64,000 nucleotides of DNA from DATKDF01 sp963752045. GTDB taxonomy: Bacteria > Acidobacteriota > Vicinamibacteria > Vicinamibacterales > SCN-69-37. Positions 27,167-35,290 of this stretch are shown here, in pieces. Numbering within the stretch: the first letter of the stretch is position 1; each line of letters starts with the position of its first letter. The notes beneath the pieces are model-generated. The model was given only the letters and a program-made list of their open reading frames with translations, ran no database searches and had not been told where the DNA came from. The stretch is from the NCBI GenBank assembly GCA_963752045.1, contig CAVVWN010000015.1, forward strand, positions 62,001 through 126,000, written 5' to 3'. The position numbers and the translations under genes are program-made.

Positions 27167-28534
27167 GTGAGGGCCGTGCCTGCGGCCGTCGCTGCCTCCC
27201 CCTCTCCAGGACCGGCGGCGGCCGCACGCTCGTACCGGCCGGCGTGGTTTGCGGCGTATGCCGCGCTCGTGTGCCTGCCCCTCGTACTGGCCTGGCTGAT
27301 CGACCCGCTCCCCTCGCCCCGACCGGTCATCATCGACGTGGGCGTCGGTCTCGGCTTCATCGGCCTGGCGCTGCTCCTGATCCAGTTCGCCCTGGTGTCG
27401 CGCCTGCGGCCGGTATCGCGCCCGTTCGGCGGCGACGTCCTGATGCTGTGGCACCGCGGCATGGGCATCGCTGGGCTGCTGTTCGTCCTCGCGCACCCTC
27501 TGCTCGTGGGCGCCTCGTGGCGCGCGTGGAATCCGCTTGCCGGCCCGGCGGCGATGCAGACGGGCGCGCTGGCGCTCTGGGCCACCGTCGTCATCGTCAT
27601 CACGTCGGTCGCGCGCGCGCGCCTGCACCTGTCGTACGAGGCCTGGCAGGTGATCCATCTGGCGGCGGCCTGCCTCATCACCGCCGCCGCGCTCTGGCAT
27701 GTGTTCGCGCTCGGCACCTACTCGCGGGCGGCGCCCCTCCGCGTGCTGCTCGCCGCGTATGCCGTCCTCTTCGCCACGCTCGTCGTCCGCTATCGGGTGA
27801 TCCGGCCGCTTGGCCTCGGTCGACACCCGTGGCACGTCGTTGCCAACGAGGACATCGGCGGCAGCGTTCGGCTCGTGCGTGTGCGTCCGGACGGCCATCA
27901 CGGGATTCGGTTCGAAGCGGGCCAGTTCGCGTGGCTGATGACGGGCGCCAGCCCGATGTTGTCCGCCCAGCATCCGCTGTCGATCGCGTCTTCGGCCGTG
28001 CCGAACGACGCGCCCGCACTCGAGTTCGCGATCAAGGCTTTGGGCGACTGGTCGGCCCGTGCGGTGCCGGCGCTCGCGCCCGGCCGTCGCGTCTGGGTGG
28101 ACGGACCGTACGGCGGATTCACGCCGGACCCGGCATCGCGTCGTCCGATCGTGATCGTGGCCGGAGGCATCGGCATCGCGCCGGCCCGATCGATCTTGCT
28201 GACGATGAGGGACCGGGATGATCGCAGGCCCGTCCACCTTTTCTACGCAGCCTCTGGCTGGACGCGGGTCGTGTTTCGTCGGGAGATCGAGCAGTTGGTG
28301 GACGTTCTGGAGCTCACCGTCTGCTACGTGTTCGAGAAACCCGATCCGGAGTGGACCGGCGAACGGGGTTTCATCACGGCCGACACGCTCACGCGTCATC
28401 TGCCGGCCGACGTCACCGCATGCGAGTACTTCGTCTGCGGACCGATACCGATGATCGACGCGCTCGAACGAATCCTGACGGCGCTCCGGGTGCCCGGGTC
28501 ACGCATCCACACGGAGCGATTCCAGATGGTGTAG
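27167..28534 (+). CDS. ferric-reductase-like transmembrane flavocytochrome with FAD/NAD(P)H domain
   Basis: A 455-residue protein starting at a GTG 1 bp after the hsp20 stop. About six membrane segments (to residue ~215) hold the haem ligands in LWHRGMGIAGLLFVLAHPLL and IHLAAACLITAAALWHVF (two His pairs). The cytoplasmic half has the FAD site FEAGQFAWL and HPLSIASS, the NAD(P)H site IVIVAGGIGIAPARSILL, and a terminal EYFVCGPIPMIDAL, as in ferredoxin reductases and NADPH oxidases. It would move electrons from NAD(P)H across the membrane, perhaps to metal, O2 or the cytochrome c encoded next. The acceptor is not shown by the sequence. Confidence 0.82.
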   Translation: MRAVPAAVAASPSPGPAAAARSYRPAWFAAYAALVCLPLVLAWLIDPLPSPRPVIIDVGVGLGFIGLALLLIQFALVSRLRPVSRPFGGDVLMLWHRGMGIAGLLFVLAHPLLVGASWRAWNPLAGPAAMQTGALALWATVVIVITSVARARLHLSYEAWQVIHLAAACLITAAALWHVFALGTYSRAAPLRVLLAAYAVLFATLVVRYRVIRPLGLGRHPWHVVANEDIGGSVRLVRVRPDGHHGIRFEAGQFAWLMTGASPMLSAQHPLSIASSAVPNDAPALEFAIKALGDWSARAVPALAPGRRVWVDGPYGGFTPDPASRRPIVIVAGGIGIAPARSILLTMRDRDDRRPVHLFYAASGWTRVVFRREIEQLVDVLELTVCYVFEKPDPEWTGERGFITADTLTRHLPADVTACEYFVCGPIPMIDALERILTALRVPGSRIHTERFQMV

Positions 28535-28537
28535 CCA

Positions 28538-28867
28538 ATGACTCATACCACCGTGACACGCGCCATGAGGGTGTTCACCGGCACGCTGGTGGCCGCCGCC
28601 GTCGCCTTTGGCTGCCTCGCCAATCGACCTCCGGAGGTCGTTCCCGGACCGGCGGCGCCGGCAACCGAGACGCCGCATCCCGGCGAGGCACTCTTTGCGA
28701 GCTACTGCACCGGATGCCACACGCTCGACGAGGCAGTCTTCTTCGCGCGCGCGGCAGCTGACATCGACACGGCGCGGCGCGAGTTCACGGCACTCCTCGC
28801 CAGCCACGGCGACAGCTCGGCCGCCGAAGACGCGCTGATTGTCGATTTCGTGATGTCACAGAGGTAG
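28538..28867 (+). CDS. small c-type cytochrome lipoprotein
   Basis: A 109-residue protein, 3 bp after the reductase. The signal peptide ends in a lipobox (AFGC, Cys26). A single haem c site, CTGCH (residues ~57-61), follows GEALFASY, the usual helix of class I cytochromes. The distal Met is probably that in FVMSQR at the very end. It probably carries electrons for the adjacent membrane reductase on the outside of the inner membrane (inference from position). Confidence 0.8.
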   Translation: MTHTTVTRAMRVFTGTLVAAAVAFGCLANRPPEVVPGPAAPATETPHPGEALFASYCTGCHTLDEAVFFARAAADIDTARREFTALLASHGDSSAAEDALIVDFVMSQR

Positions 28868-28872
28868 GCGGG

Positions 28873-29388
28873 TCACTCGTTCCGCGTCCACTTGACGCGG
28901 GCCAGCTTGTTCTCGTGCGAGAAGTCGTAGCTCACCTCGCCCGAGTACGCCTTGTGCAGCGCGTGGCCCAGGCGCTGCGCGATGTGCTCGGTCGATGTCC
29001 TGAGCGTCAGCGTCCCCTCCACCGACGTGTCCCACTCGAGAATGCGGCCCGTCGGGTTGTCGGCGATGGCCCGTTCCTCTTCGCCGCGAAGCAGTCCCTC
29101 GATCTCGTCGCGGTGGCCGGCCAGAAAGGAGCCCTCGAGCGTCACGAACCCGCGGGCCTGGCCCTTCTGTTTCATGTCGCACGCCGGGCACAGCGTCGGC
29201 TGCGCCGACTGAGCCGCGAGACGCGCGCGCGGTGTCGACCCGGCGATCCAGCGGCGTCTCTTGTAGACCGCCCCGCACTCCCGGCAGACGAGCGGCTCGG
29301 CGGCGGCGCGGTCCGAGCGGTGCTCGCCTCCGTGATGGTCGACGCGCTTGGTGAACGTCGTGTTCGTGTAGCGCTTGGCGGATTGCAT
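28873..29388 (-). CDS. BCAM0308-family zinc-ribbon protein
   Basis: A 171-residue protein with two CxxC pairs, VCRECGAVYKRRRW (~34-47) and LCPACDMKQKG (~72-82), making a zinc ribbon. The second half, GFVTLEGSFLAGHRDEI ... GRILEWDTSVEGTLTLRTS, is typical of the family named after B. cenocepacia BCAM0308, a gene of the low-oxygen lxa locus. Function unknown. A GGGAGGG ribosome binding site precedes the ATG at 29388. It converges on the cytochrome gene (5-bp gap) and has its own sigma-54-type site. Confidence 0.78.
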   Translation of the reverse strand: MQSAKRYTNTTFTKRVDHHGGEHRSDRAAAEPLVCRECGAVYKRRRWIAGSTPRARLAAQSAQPTLCPACDMKQKGQARGFVTLEGSFLAGHRDEIEGLLRGEEERAIADNPTGRILEWDTSVEGTLTLRTSTEHIAQRLGHALHKAYSGEVSYDFSHENKLARVKWTRNE

Positions 29389-29437
29389 GTTCGCCCTCCC
29401 TCGAGGAGCCGGCCGAGTCCGACACCACCTGTCACGT

Positions 29438-29454
29438 CTGCAACGAACCTGCCG
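29438..29454 (-). promoter_or_regulatory. sigma-54-type -24/-12 promoter for the BCAM0308-like gene
   Basis: On the minus strand, CGGCAGGTTCGTTGCAG, with GG and GC ten bases apart. The predicted start (~29428) gives a 40-base leader to the ATG at 29388. The rest of the 225-bp gap 29389-29613 shows no gene. Confidence 0.6.
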
Positions 29455-29613
29455 CCAACCCGGTCAGGCCGGCAGGGGTTCGAGCGGCGGGCTGGAGGCA
29501 TCGGGTCGGAATAATCCCACGGATCGCGGAGTTTTCGACCGTCGGCAGTGTCGTACCCATTGCCGTCATCGGCTGATGGGCACGCGCGAAGGCCCGCAGG
29601 ACCCGGGTGTTCC

Positions 29614-30063
29614 CTACCCGCGGCGCTCGTACCACCCCGTTAGCACGGCCGTGTCGAGTACCAGGCCATCGAGCGCGGCGTCGACCTGGCTGCGGCTGAA
29701 CCCGGCCGGCAGACCGACCGGCCGGGACAGCGCGTGCAGATGGAAACGGTAGCGATGCCGGCCGTGGCCTTTCGGCGGGCACGGTCCACCGTAGCCGCGC
29801 CGGCCGAAGTCGTTCGTGCCCGCCGTGCCTCTCGAGTGCCCTTCGGCGAACGACCGGTCGGCCATGGCGATGTCGGCGAGCAGCCAGTGCGTGAACGTGC
29901 CCGACGGCGCGTCCGGATCGTCGACGACCAGGGCAAACGCCCCGGTGCCGGCCGGCGGGTCGGTCCAGGTGAGCGGCGGCGAGACGTTCACGCCGTCGCA
30001 GGTGTGGCGTGACGGAATCTGCTCGTCCTGACGGAAGGCCGAACTGCTGACAACCAGGGCCAT
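29614..30063 (-). CDS. YbhB/YbcL-type phosphatidylethanolamine-binding (PEBP) protein
   Basis: A 149-residue cytosolic PEBP-like protein. FRQDEQIPSRHTCDG, PPLTWTDPPAGT, LVVDDPDAPSGTFTHWLLADI (cited in part: DDPDAPSGTFTHWLL) and GPCPPKGHGRHRYRFHLHAL are the ligand-pocket motifs of bacterial Raf-kinase-inhibitor-like proteins. I chose the ATG at 30063, preceded by AGGTGG; upstream in-frame codons would overlap the promoter. The sigma-54-type site predicts a leader of only ~7 bases. Role in bacteria is not settled. Confidence 0.88.
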   Translation of the reverse strand: MALVVSSSAFRQDEQIPSRHTCDGVNVSPPLTWTDPPAGTGAFALVVDDPDAPSGTFTHWLLADIAMADRSFAEGHSRGTAGTNDFGRRGYGGPCPPKGHGRHRYRFHLHALSRPVGLPAGFSRSQVDAALDGLVLDTAVLTGWYERRG

Positions 30064-30079
30064 GACCACCTGAGAAACG

Positions 30080-30096
30080 ATGCAGCGCGCGTACCA
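30080..30096 (-). promoter_or_regulatory. sigma-54-type -24/-12 promoter for the PEBP gene
   Basis: On the minus strand, TGGTACGCGCGCTGCAT. The sites at 33342 and 49665 are almost identical over 17 bases (TGGTAC-N5-STGCAT) and also face minus-strand genes. Predicted start ~30070. Confidence 0.6.
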
Positions 30097-30143
30097 ACGC
30101 GCGTGCGTCTCAGGTCGGAGCCCGAAGATCCCCCACTGCGACG

Positions 30144-30169
30144 GATTCCGTCCGGGCGGTGATTCTTCC
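30144..30169. promoter_or_regulatory. candidate activator-binding element, copy 1
   Basis: GATTCC, seven bases, then CGGTGATTCTTCC. Copy 2 at 49738-49763 has the same two blocks with the same spacing. In both places the element begins 71 bp upstream of the -24 GG of the plus-strand sigma-54-type site, a normal distance for an enhancer-binding protein. It lies between the divergent PEBP and HPF promoters. Confidence 0.55.
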
Positions 30170-30213
30170 GCGGCCGAACCGCCCCCGGGCACGCCAGGAG
30201 GGTGTCACGGTCA

Positions 30214-30230
30214 CGGCATCCTGGTTGCAT
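30214..30230 (+). promoter_or_regulatory. sigma-54-type -24/-12 promoter for the HPF gene
   Basis: CGGCATCCTGGTTGCAT, close to GGCAC-N5-TTGCA. Predicted start ~30240, 25 bp before the ATG at 30265. Confidence 0.7.
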
Positions 30231-30264
30231 CAGGAACCTGTGACCAGCCACACGGAGGCATCAC

Positions 30265-30717
30265 ATGCAGGCAGCACCGAGAATCGCGTTTCACGGCGTG
30301 CGGGCATCGGACGCTCTGACCTCGGACATCCTGGCGCGGCTCGAGAAGTTAGAGAAGTACGCGCCACGGCTCACCGGCGCGCGGGTGACCGTGGAGCTGC
30401 GGGGCCGGCACCACCAGGCTGGAAACCGGTATCGCGTGACGATCAACCTCGACATGCCGGGCGAGACGCTGGTCGTGCGGCCTCACGCCAGCCTTCGTCC
30501 CTCGGCGCGGGCGGCGGCCCGGGAGGCGTGGCGCAAGCAGGATGACGTGGACCCGGGTCAGCGTTATGCAAAAGTCGCCGTGCGGGAAGCCTTCGAAGCC
30601 GCACGGCGTCAACTCCAGGACTACGTGCGTCAGCAACGCGGCGCGGTCAAGACACACGCGCCGAAGGCTCCGGCTCGCCCACGTCGGCGAACCTCGCAGG
30701 AAGGACGCGCCGTCTGA
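30265..30717 (+). CDS. hpf: ribosome hibernation factor (HPF/RaiA-like)
   Basis: A 150-residue protein. The RaiA-type domain occupies about residues 1-120: PRIAFHGVRASDALTSDILA, LEKYAPRLTGARVTVE, GNRYRVTINLDMPGETLVV and AVREAFEAARRQLQDYVR. These proteins dimerise or silence ribosomes in dormancy and were once called sigma-54 modulation proteins. The Lys/Arg-rich tail (APARPRRRTSQ) is an add-on; the long-type C-terminal dimerisation domain is absent. An ACGGAGGC-type ribosome binding site precedes the ATG. It is probably cotranscribed with the CBS gene 78 bp downstream. Confidence 0.8.
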   Translation: MQAAPRIAFHGVRASDALTSDILARLEKLEKYAPRLTGARVTVELRGRHHQAGNRYRVTINLDMPGETLVVRPHASLRPSARAAAREAWRKQDDVDPGQRYAKVAVREAFEAARRQLQDYVRQQRGAVKTHAPKAPARPRRRTSQEGRAV

Positions 30718-30795
30718 GCGACGGCCGTCAGGGGTCGAAACACGAGCGGGCGGTTGGCTGACACGGCCGCCGGCCCGCGCACAGGGAGAACGGTC

Positions 30796-31242
30796 ATGAC
30801 TGTTGGCGAAATCTGCACGAGAGCCGTCGTCACCGCCCAGCCGGACGAGACCGTGGTCGTCGCGGCCCGGCGCATGCGCGATCGTCACGTTGGTACTCTC
30901 GTCGTCATCGCCGACGGTGAACGGCGTCCGGTCGGCGTCATCACCGATCGGGATCTCGTCGTGAGCGCCGTGGCGCAGAGCCCCGACAAACTCGAGTCGC
31001 TCCAGGTCGGCGACGTGATGAGCCGCGATCTCGTGACGGCGCTGACCACCGAGTCGGTCGATGACGCGCTGGCCAGGATGCGGTCGCACGGCATCCGGCG
31101 ACTGCCGGTGGTGGCGCGCGACGGGCAACTCGAAGGCCTCGTCGCGTTCGACGACATCATCGAGCACCTGTCCGAGGACCTCACCGAGCTGGCCGGCCTC
31201 GTGGCGAGCGAGCAGAAGCACGAGCGCGACGCGCGACGTTGA
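30796..31242 (+). CDS. CBS-domain protein (two CBS repeats)
   Basis: A 148-residue protein with a CBS pair and nothing else. CBS1 runs from MTVGEICTRAVVTAQPDETV to GVITDRDLVV; CBS2 from VGDVMSRDLVTALTTESV to RRLPVVARDGQLEGLVAFDDI. CBS pairs bind adenosine nucleotides or SAM. I chose the ATG at 30796 because of the GGGAGAA site 6 bp before it. It is similar in size to Hrp1 of the DosR regulon. A second two-CBS protein lies at 49121-49612. Confidence 0.88.
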   Translation: MTVGEICTRAVVTAQPDETVVVAARRMRDRHVGTLVVIADGERRPVGVITDRDLVVSAVAQSPDKLESLQVGDVMSRDLVTALTTESVDDALARMRSHGIRRLPVVARDGQLEGLVAFDDIIEHLSEDLTELAGLVASEQKHERDARR

Positions 31243-31322
31243 CGGTCCGAGAGTCCGGGCCGAACGCCTGGCCCCCCGGATGATGTCGAGCAGGTCGGCG
31301 ACCTTCTCGGACGTCTTGGCAG

Positions 31323-31529
31323 TTACGTCGGGGGTGCCGTGTCGACGGCCAGCCGTTTCGGCTGCCAATTCGGGCACGACTCGCAGACGTCGGCTGCCTC
31401 GAAGGGCCGCGGCTCGGACTCGCGCAGGCACGTCCATGGGTGCTCTTCGGCATTGAGCCAGGCCGGGTACGGAAGATACAGCGTCAAACGTGCCCACCGG
31501 CACGTGCTGGCGTGGCGGCCTTCGTCCAT
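31323..31529 (-). CDS. small cysteine/tryptophan-rich protein
   Basis: A 68-residue ORF with an AAGGGAG ribosome binding site 8 bp before the ATG at 31529. It holds CRWARLTLYLPYPAW, HPWTCLRESEPRPFE and DVCESCPNWQPK: four cysteines and four tryptophans in a spacing that suggests a metal- or redox-active mini-domain. It follows the AarF-like gene by 60 bp on the same strand, so it would share its promoter. I do not recognise the family. Real gene likely, from composition and ribosome binding site. Confidence 0.5.
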   Translation of the reverse strand: MDEGRHASTCRWARLTLYLPYPAWLNAEEHPWTCLRESEPRPFEAADVCESCPNWQPKRLAVDTAPPT

Positions 31530-31589
31530 GGCATCGGCTCCCTTCACGGCACCCGCTGAGACCGACGGGGCCGGTCTCGCCTGCTTATC

Positions 31590-33308
31590 CTACAGCCGAC
31601 CGGAGCGCAGCACGCCCACGGCCAGTCCGATGCCGAGCATCCCGGCCACGGCGAGGCCGACGAGCCCGAGCACCGAGTAGCCGTAGGCCGTCGGTCCGAA
31701 GCCGGCCTGAATGACGAGCGACGAGCCGACCACGAGCGAGCCGATGACGATGGCGAAGCTGAGGCGGTTGCTCGATCGGTCCATCTCCGTCACGAAGTGC
31801 TCGAGGTTGCGGTGCACGAACTGCACCTCGAAGCGGTTGTCGCGCAGCTTGCGCATGACGGCACTGACTTCGACCGGGATTTCCCGCGCGGTGTCTATCG
31901 CCTCGCGCGTGGCGTCGGCCACCCGGGCGGCCAGCACGCGCGGGCTGTGACGCTCGATCCAGAGCCGCTCGGCGATCGGCGCAGCGTGCTCGACGATCTG
32001 GAACGACGGATCGAGCTGGCGTCCCACGCCCTCGATGGTGACGATGGCCTTGACGAGCAGCAGCAGGTTCGACGGGAAGCGCAGGCTGTGACGGGCGAGG
32101 GCGTCGACGGCATCGCCGAGGACATCGGACATCGACAACTCGCCGATGGGCACGTCGCCGTAGGTATCGATGAGCTCGGACAGGTCGCGCTCGAGTGCCA
32201 CGAGGTCGACCTCGCGCCGTGGCTCGGTGAGCCTGACGGCGAGCGCCGTCAGCCGGTTGAGGTCGCGCTCTGACACGGCGCGAATGACTCGCGCCAGGTC
32301 TTCGCGCGTCCGTTCGTCGAGCCGGCCGACAATCCCGAAGTCCAGCAGGCCGATCGCGCCATCCGGCATCACCATCACGTTGCCCGGATGCGGGTCCGCA
32401 TGGAAGAACCCGTGAACCAGGATCTGGGCCAGCATGGCATCGGCGCCGCGCCTGGCGAGGCCGCTGCGCTCCGCGCCGTCGAGGCCCGCCGACTCGAGCG
32501 CAGAGATCTTGACCCCGTCGAGAAAGTCCATCGTCAAGACTGCCGGCGTGGTGCGGTCCCAGTACACGGCCGGGATTCTGACGGTCGGATCGCCCTCGAA
32601 GTTGCGCGCGGCGTGCTCGAGGTTGCGGCCCTCGCGCACGAAGTTCTGTTCGGCGCGCAGCGTCCGGGCGAACTCGTCGACGAGCGCAGGCGGGTCGATG
32701 ATGTCGGCGCCCGGCAGGTGCCGCTCGACGAGAAACGCGAGCTGGCGGAGGATGGCCACGTCGCCGGCCATCACTCTGGCGATTCCGGGACGACGCACCT
32801 TGACGACTACCAGCTCGCCCGTGGCGAGCACGGCGCGATGCACCTGGGCTATCGAGGCTGCGGCGAGCGGCGCGGGATCGAATTGCAGGAACAACTCGGC
32901 GATTGGCCGGCCGAACTCCGCCTCGATCACCCGCTCGGCCTCACCGGGTTCGAGCGGCGGAACGTGATCCTGGAGCGTGGCGAACTCGGCCACGAGGTCG
33001 GCCGGCAGCACGTCGGCCCGGATACTGAGGGCCTGGCCGAACTTGACGAAGGTCGGACCAAGCTCCTCGAAAGCCAATCGCAGGCGCCGAGCCCGCGAAG
33101 CCGCCGCAACCGCCCGGCCGTATCGTCCCCGCCACCGCGCCCCGAAACCGAGGTAGCGCCCGAGCCGAAGCGTCGAGACGACGTCGGCCAGGCCGTGGCG
33201 CACGAGCACTCGCGCGACCTGACGGTAGCGCCTGAAGACGGATGGCGACGCCTCGCCGGGCAGCTCGTGCCGGAGACCGGGAGCGCCATCCGCATGCCGT
33301 GAACCCAT
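31590..33308 (-). CDS. AarF/ABC1/UbiB-type atypical kinase
   Basis: A 572-residue membrane protein. The ATG at 33308 fits the promoter upstream. FEELGPTFVKFGQALSIRAD is the KxGQ motif, followed by ASIAQVHRAVL (A-rich loop) and VVVKVRRPGI (ATP lysine). Then come FVREGRNLEHAARNF (ExD-like region), HADPHPGNVMVMPDG (metal-binding Asn) and LLDFGIVGRL (DFG). Two C-terminal membrane segments (LSFAIVIGSLVVGSSLVI; VLGLVGLAVAGMLGIGLAV) are as in UbiB. UbiB proteins support quinone synthesis or lipid homeostasis through ATPase activity. It is divergent from cyclopropane synthase, so lipid adaptation is the likely context. Confidence 0.88.
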   Translation of the reverse strand: MGSRHADGAPGLRHELPGEASPSVFRRYRQVARVLVRHGLADVVSTLRLGRYLGFGARWRGRYGRAVAAASRARRLRLAFEELGPTFVKFGQALSIRADVLPADLVAEFATLQDHVPPLEPGEAERVIEAEFGRPIAELFLQFDPAPLAAASIAQVHRAVLATGELVVVKVRRPGIARVMAGDVAILRQLAFLVERHLPGADIIDPPALVDEFARTLRAEQNFVREGRNLEHAARNFEGDPTVRIPAVYWDRTTPAVLTMDFLDGVKISALESAGLDGAERSGLARRGADAMLAQILVHGFFHADPHPGNVMVMPDGAIGLLDFGIVGRLDERTREDLARVIRAVSERDLNRLTALAVRLTEPRREVDLVALERDLSELIDTYGDVPIGELSMSDVLGDAVDALARHSLRFPSNLLLLVKAIVTIEGVGRQLDPSFQIVEHAAPIAERLWIERHSPRVLAARVADATREAIDTAREIPVEVSAVMRKLRDNRFEVQFVHRNLEHFVTEMDRSSNRLSFAIVIGSLVVGSSLVIQAGFGPTAYGYSVLGLVGLAVAGMLGIGLAVGVLRSGRL

Positions 33309-33341
33309 CACAGGCTGCTCGCGCACTGGCGATCCAACGAG

Positions 33342-33358
33342 ATGCACCGCGCGTACCA
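33342..33358 (-). promoter_or_regulatory. sigma-54-type -24/-12 promoter for the AarF-like gene
   Basis: On the minus strand, TGGTACGCGCGGTGCAT, one base different from the site at 30080. Predicted start ~33332, 24 bp before the ATG at 33308. Confidence 0.6.
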
Positions 33359-33507
33359 ACGCGGGTGTCCGCCCGCGCTCCGGACCTCGGTGGCGCAAGG
33401 GCTCAGCCGGTCGGGCCGAACGGGTGCTTCTTGGCCCGCCCGCGCATTTCTTCGCAGGATGCATGGGGCGCAGGGCCGCCGAACTCGACTCTGGGCGGTC
33501 GGGAGGC

Positions 33508-33524
33508 TGGCAAGCGTCATGCAC
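33508..33524 (+). promoter_or_regulatory. sigma-54-type -24/-12 promoter for cyclopropane synthase
   Basis: TGGCAAGCGTCATGCAC, GG and GC ten bases apart. Predicted start ~33534, 25 bp before the ATG at 33559. Between this and the divergent site at 33342 lie ~150 bp without a gene; CATTTCTTCG at 33445 resembles part of the element at 30157. Confidence 0.55.
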
Positions 33525-33558
33525 GGTACGTCGATGGCGCGTCTGAGGTCGGCGGCTG

Positions 33559-34731
33559 ATGAGTTTGCTCCTCACATCACCCCGGTTGCCGCATCCGGTC
33601 GAGGCCCCGCTGTCACGGTGGGCGCGCGACCGGATGGAGGCGTTGTGCGCCAGGGCGGGCGTCCAGTTGGACGGTCCCAACCCCTGGGACCCCCAGATCC
33701 ATCGAGAGCGGGCGCTTTCGCGCATCCTGGTGTACGGCACGCTCGGCGCCGGCGAGTCGTACGTCGACGGTGACTGGGACTCGGACGCGCTGGATGAGAT
33801 GACGGCGCGGCTCCTCGCGGCGGGTGCCGATCGGATGTTGACGCACCGGCCGTGGGAAGCCGCGCAGGTCGTCGCGGCGAAGCTGTTCAATCACCAGTCG
33901 GTGCGCCGGGCACAGGCGAGCGTCGCCGCCCACTACGACCTCGGGAACGACATGTACGCCGCCATGCTCGGCCCGACCATGACCTACAGTTGCGCGTACT
34001 GGCGCGACGCCTCGACGCTCGATGCGGCGCAGGACGCCAAACACGAACTGATCGCCAGGAAGATCGGCCTCGAACCGGGCCACCACGTGCTCGACATCGG
34101 CTGCGGCTGGGGCGCGTTCGCCCGGTTCGCGGCCGAGCGATACGGGGCGCGCGTCACCGGCGTGACGCTGTCGGCGGCACAGGCCGACGTGGCACGCGCG
34201 CGCTCGGCCGACCTGCCCGTCGAGATTCGCCTCCAGGACTACCGCGAGGTGACGGGCGCGTTCGATCGCATCGTGTCAGTCGGCATGTTCGAGCACGTCG
34301 GGCCACGCAACTACCGCACCTACTTCGACACCACCGCGCGGCTGCTCAAACCTGACGGGCTGCACCTCGTCCACACGATCGGCGGGCTCACCTCGATCGA
34401 CGCACCGGATCCGTGGATCGACCGCTACATCTTCCCCAACGCGGTCCTGCCGTCGGCGGTCGAGCTCACCCGCGCCTTCGAGGGTCTGTTCGTCCTCGAG
34501 GACTGGCAGAACTTCGGCGCCGACTACGACCGGACCCTGATGGCGTGGCACCGGCGGCTCGCGCGCGCCTGGCCGGCCCTCGACGACCGATACGACACGC
34601 GCTTCCGGCGCCTGTGGCGGTACTACCTGCTCTCGTGCGCCGGCTCGTTCCGGGCACGGCACAACCAGCTCTGGCAGCTCGTCCTGTCGCCGACTGGCGT
34701 GCCGGGCGGGTACCGGAGACCGGATCTGTGA
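33559..34731 (+). CDS. cfa: cyclopropane-fatty-acyl-phospholipid synthase
   Basis: A 390-residue SAM-dependent methyltransferase. HYDLGNDMYAAMLGPTMTYSCAYW is the lipid-binding and active-site start of the family (quoted in parts: HYDLGNDMY, MTYSCAYW). LDIGCGWGAFARFAAERYG is the SAM site, followed by GVTLSAAQADVAR, VSVGMFEHVG and YIFPNAVLPS. It adds a methylene group to unsaturated acyl chains of membrane phospholipids, a stationary-phase and acid-stress adaptation. It heads a plus-strand operon with the LapA-like, hydrolase, archease and RtcB genes. Confidence 0.92.
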   Translation: MSLLLTSPRLPHPVEAPLSRWARDRMEALCARAGVQLDGPNPWDPQIHRERALSRILVYGTLGAGESYVDGDWDSDALDEMTARLLAAGADRMLTHRPWEAAQVVAAKLFNHQSVRRAQASVAAHYDLGNDMYAAMLGPTMTYSCAYWRDASTLDAAQDAKHELIARKIGLEPGHHVLDIGCGWGAFARFAAERYGARVTGVTLSAAQADVARARSADLPVEIRLQDYREVTGAFDRIVSVGMFEHVGPRNYRTYFDTTARLLKPDGLHLVHTIGGLTSIDAPDPWIDRYIFPNAVLPSAVELTRAFEGLFVLEDWQNFGADYDRTLMAWHRRLARAWPALDDRYDTRFRRLWRYYLLSCAGSFRARHNQLWQLVLSPTGVPGGYRRPDL

Positions 34732-34764
34732 CGCTGAGGAGGCCATCGCCTTCGGGAGGTTGAT

Positions 34765-35259
34765 ATGCGCATTCTGGGATGGTTGGTCATCATCGCCCTG
34801 GCGCTCGTGGCCGGGTTCGCGGCAATGAACTGGACGGCCTTCATGGCGCCCACCACGTTGTCGCTCGTCGCGTTCGACGTATACGCGCCGCTCGGCGGCA
34901 TCATGCTGGCGGCTCTCCTTGTGCTGACGCTTCTCGCGCTCGCGTTTGCCGCCTCGTGGCGGACATCGATGCTGCTCGAATCCCGGCGCCTGACGCGCGA
35001 ACTCCAGACCCAGCGCGAACTGGCTGACCGTGCCGAGGCGTCGCGTGTCGCCGAGCTCGGCGAGCGTCTCGAGGCCGCGATTGGTGACCTGAAGGCGGCG
35101 AGCGAGGCCGTTCCCAAGTCGGTGCACGACCGGCTCGACGCGCTCGACGGGTCGCTGCGCCAGGCCATGGGCGCCGCCGTGAGCAACCTCTCTACCGCCA
35201 TCGGCACCCTCAACGACAAGCTCGACAAGGCCATGCTCGAGCCGGCCGCGAGGTCGTGA
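34765..35259 (+). CDS. LapA-domain-like membrane protein with coiled coil
   Basis: A 164-residue protein with a GGGAGG ribosome binding site. Two membrane segments (ILGWLVIIALALVAGFAAMN and LGGIMLAALLVLTLLALAFA) with a short loop resemble the LapA/DUF1049 domain. After residue ~70 comes a long charged helix (RRLTRELQTQRELADRAEA ... LGERLEAAIGDLKAA), a predicted coiled coil. LapA-domain proteins work in envelope assembly and stress. Role here unknown. Confidence 0.6.
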   Translation: MRILGWLVIIALALVAGFAAMNWTAFMAPTTLSLVAFDVYAPLGGIMLAALLVLTLLALAFAASWRTSMLLESRRLTRELQTQRELADRAEASRVAELGERLEAAIGDLKAASEAVPKSVHDRLDALDGSLRQAMGAAVSNLSTAIGTLNDKLDKAMLEPAARS

Positions 35260-35290
35260 GCTCGAACCGAACAGGAAAAGGTCGTCGACC

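Noticed and set aside
30718..30795. Sigma-54-type site for the first CBS gene
   Set aside because: No GG-N10-GC of the right form in the gap; cotranscription with hpf is simpler.
30349..31503. A 384-codon open frame on the minus strand
   Set aside because: Opposite the HPF and CBS genes; no motifs, and it would cover the small Cys-rich gene in another frame.
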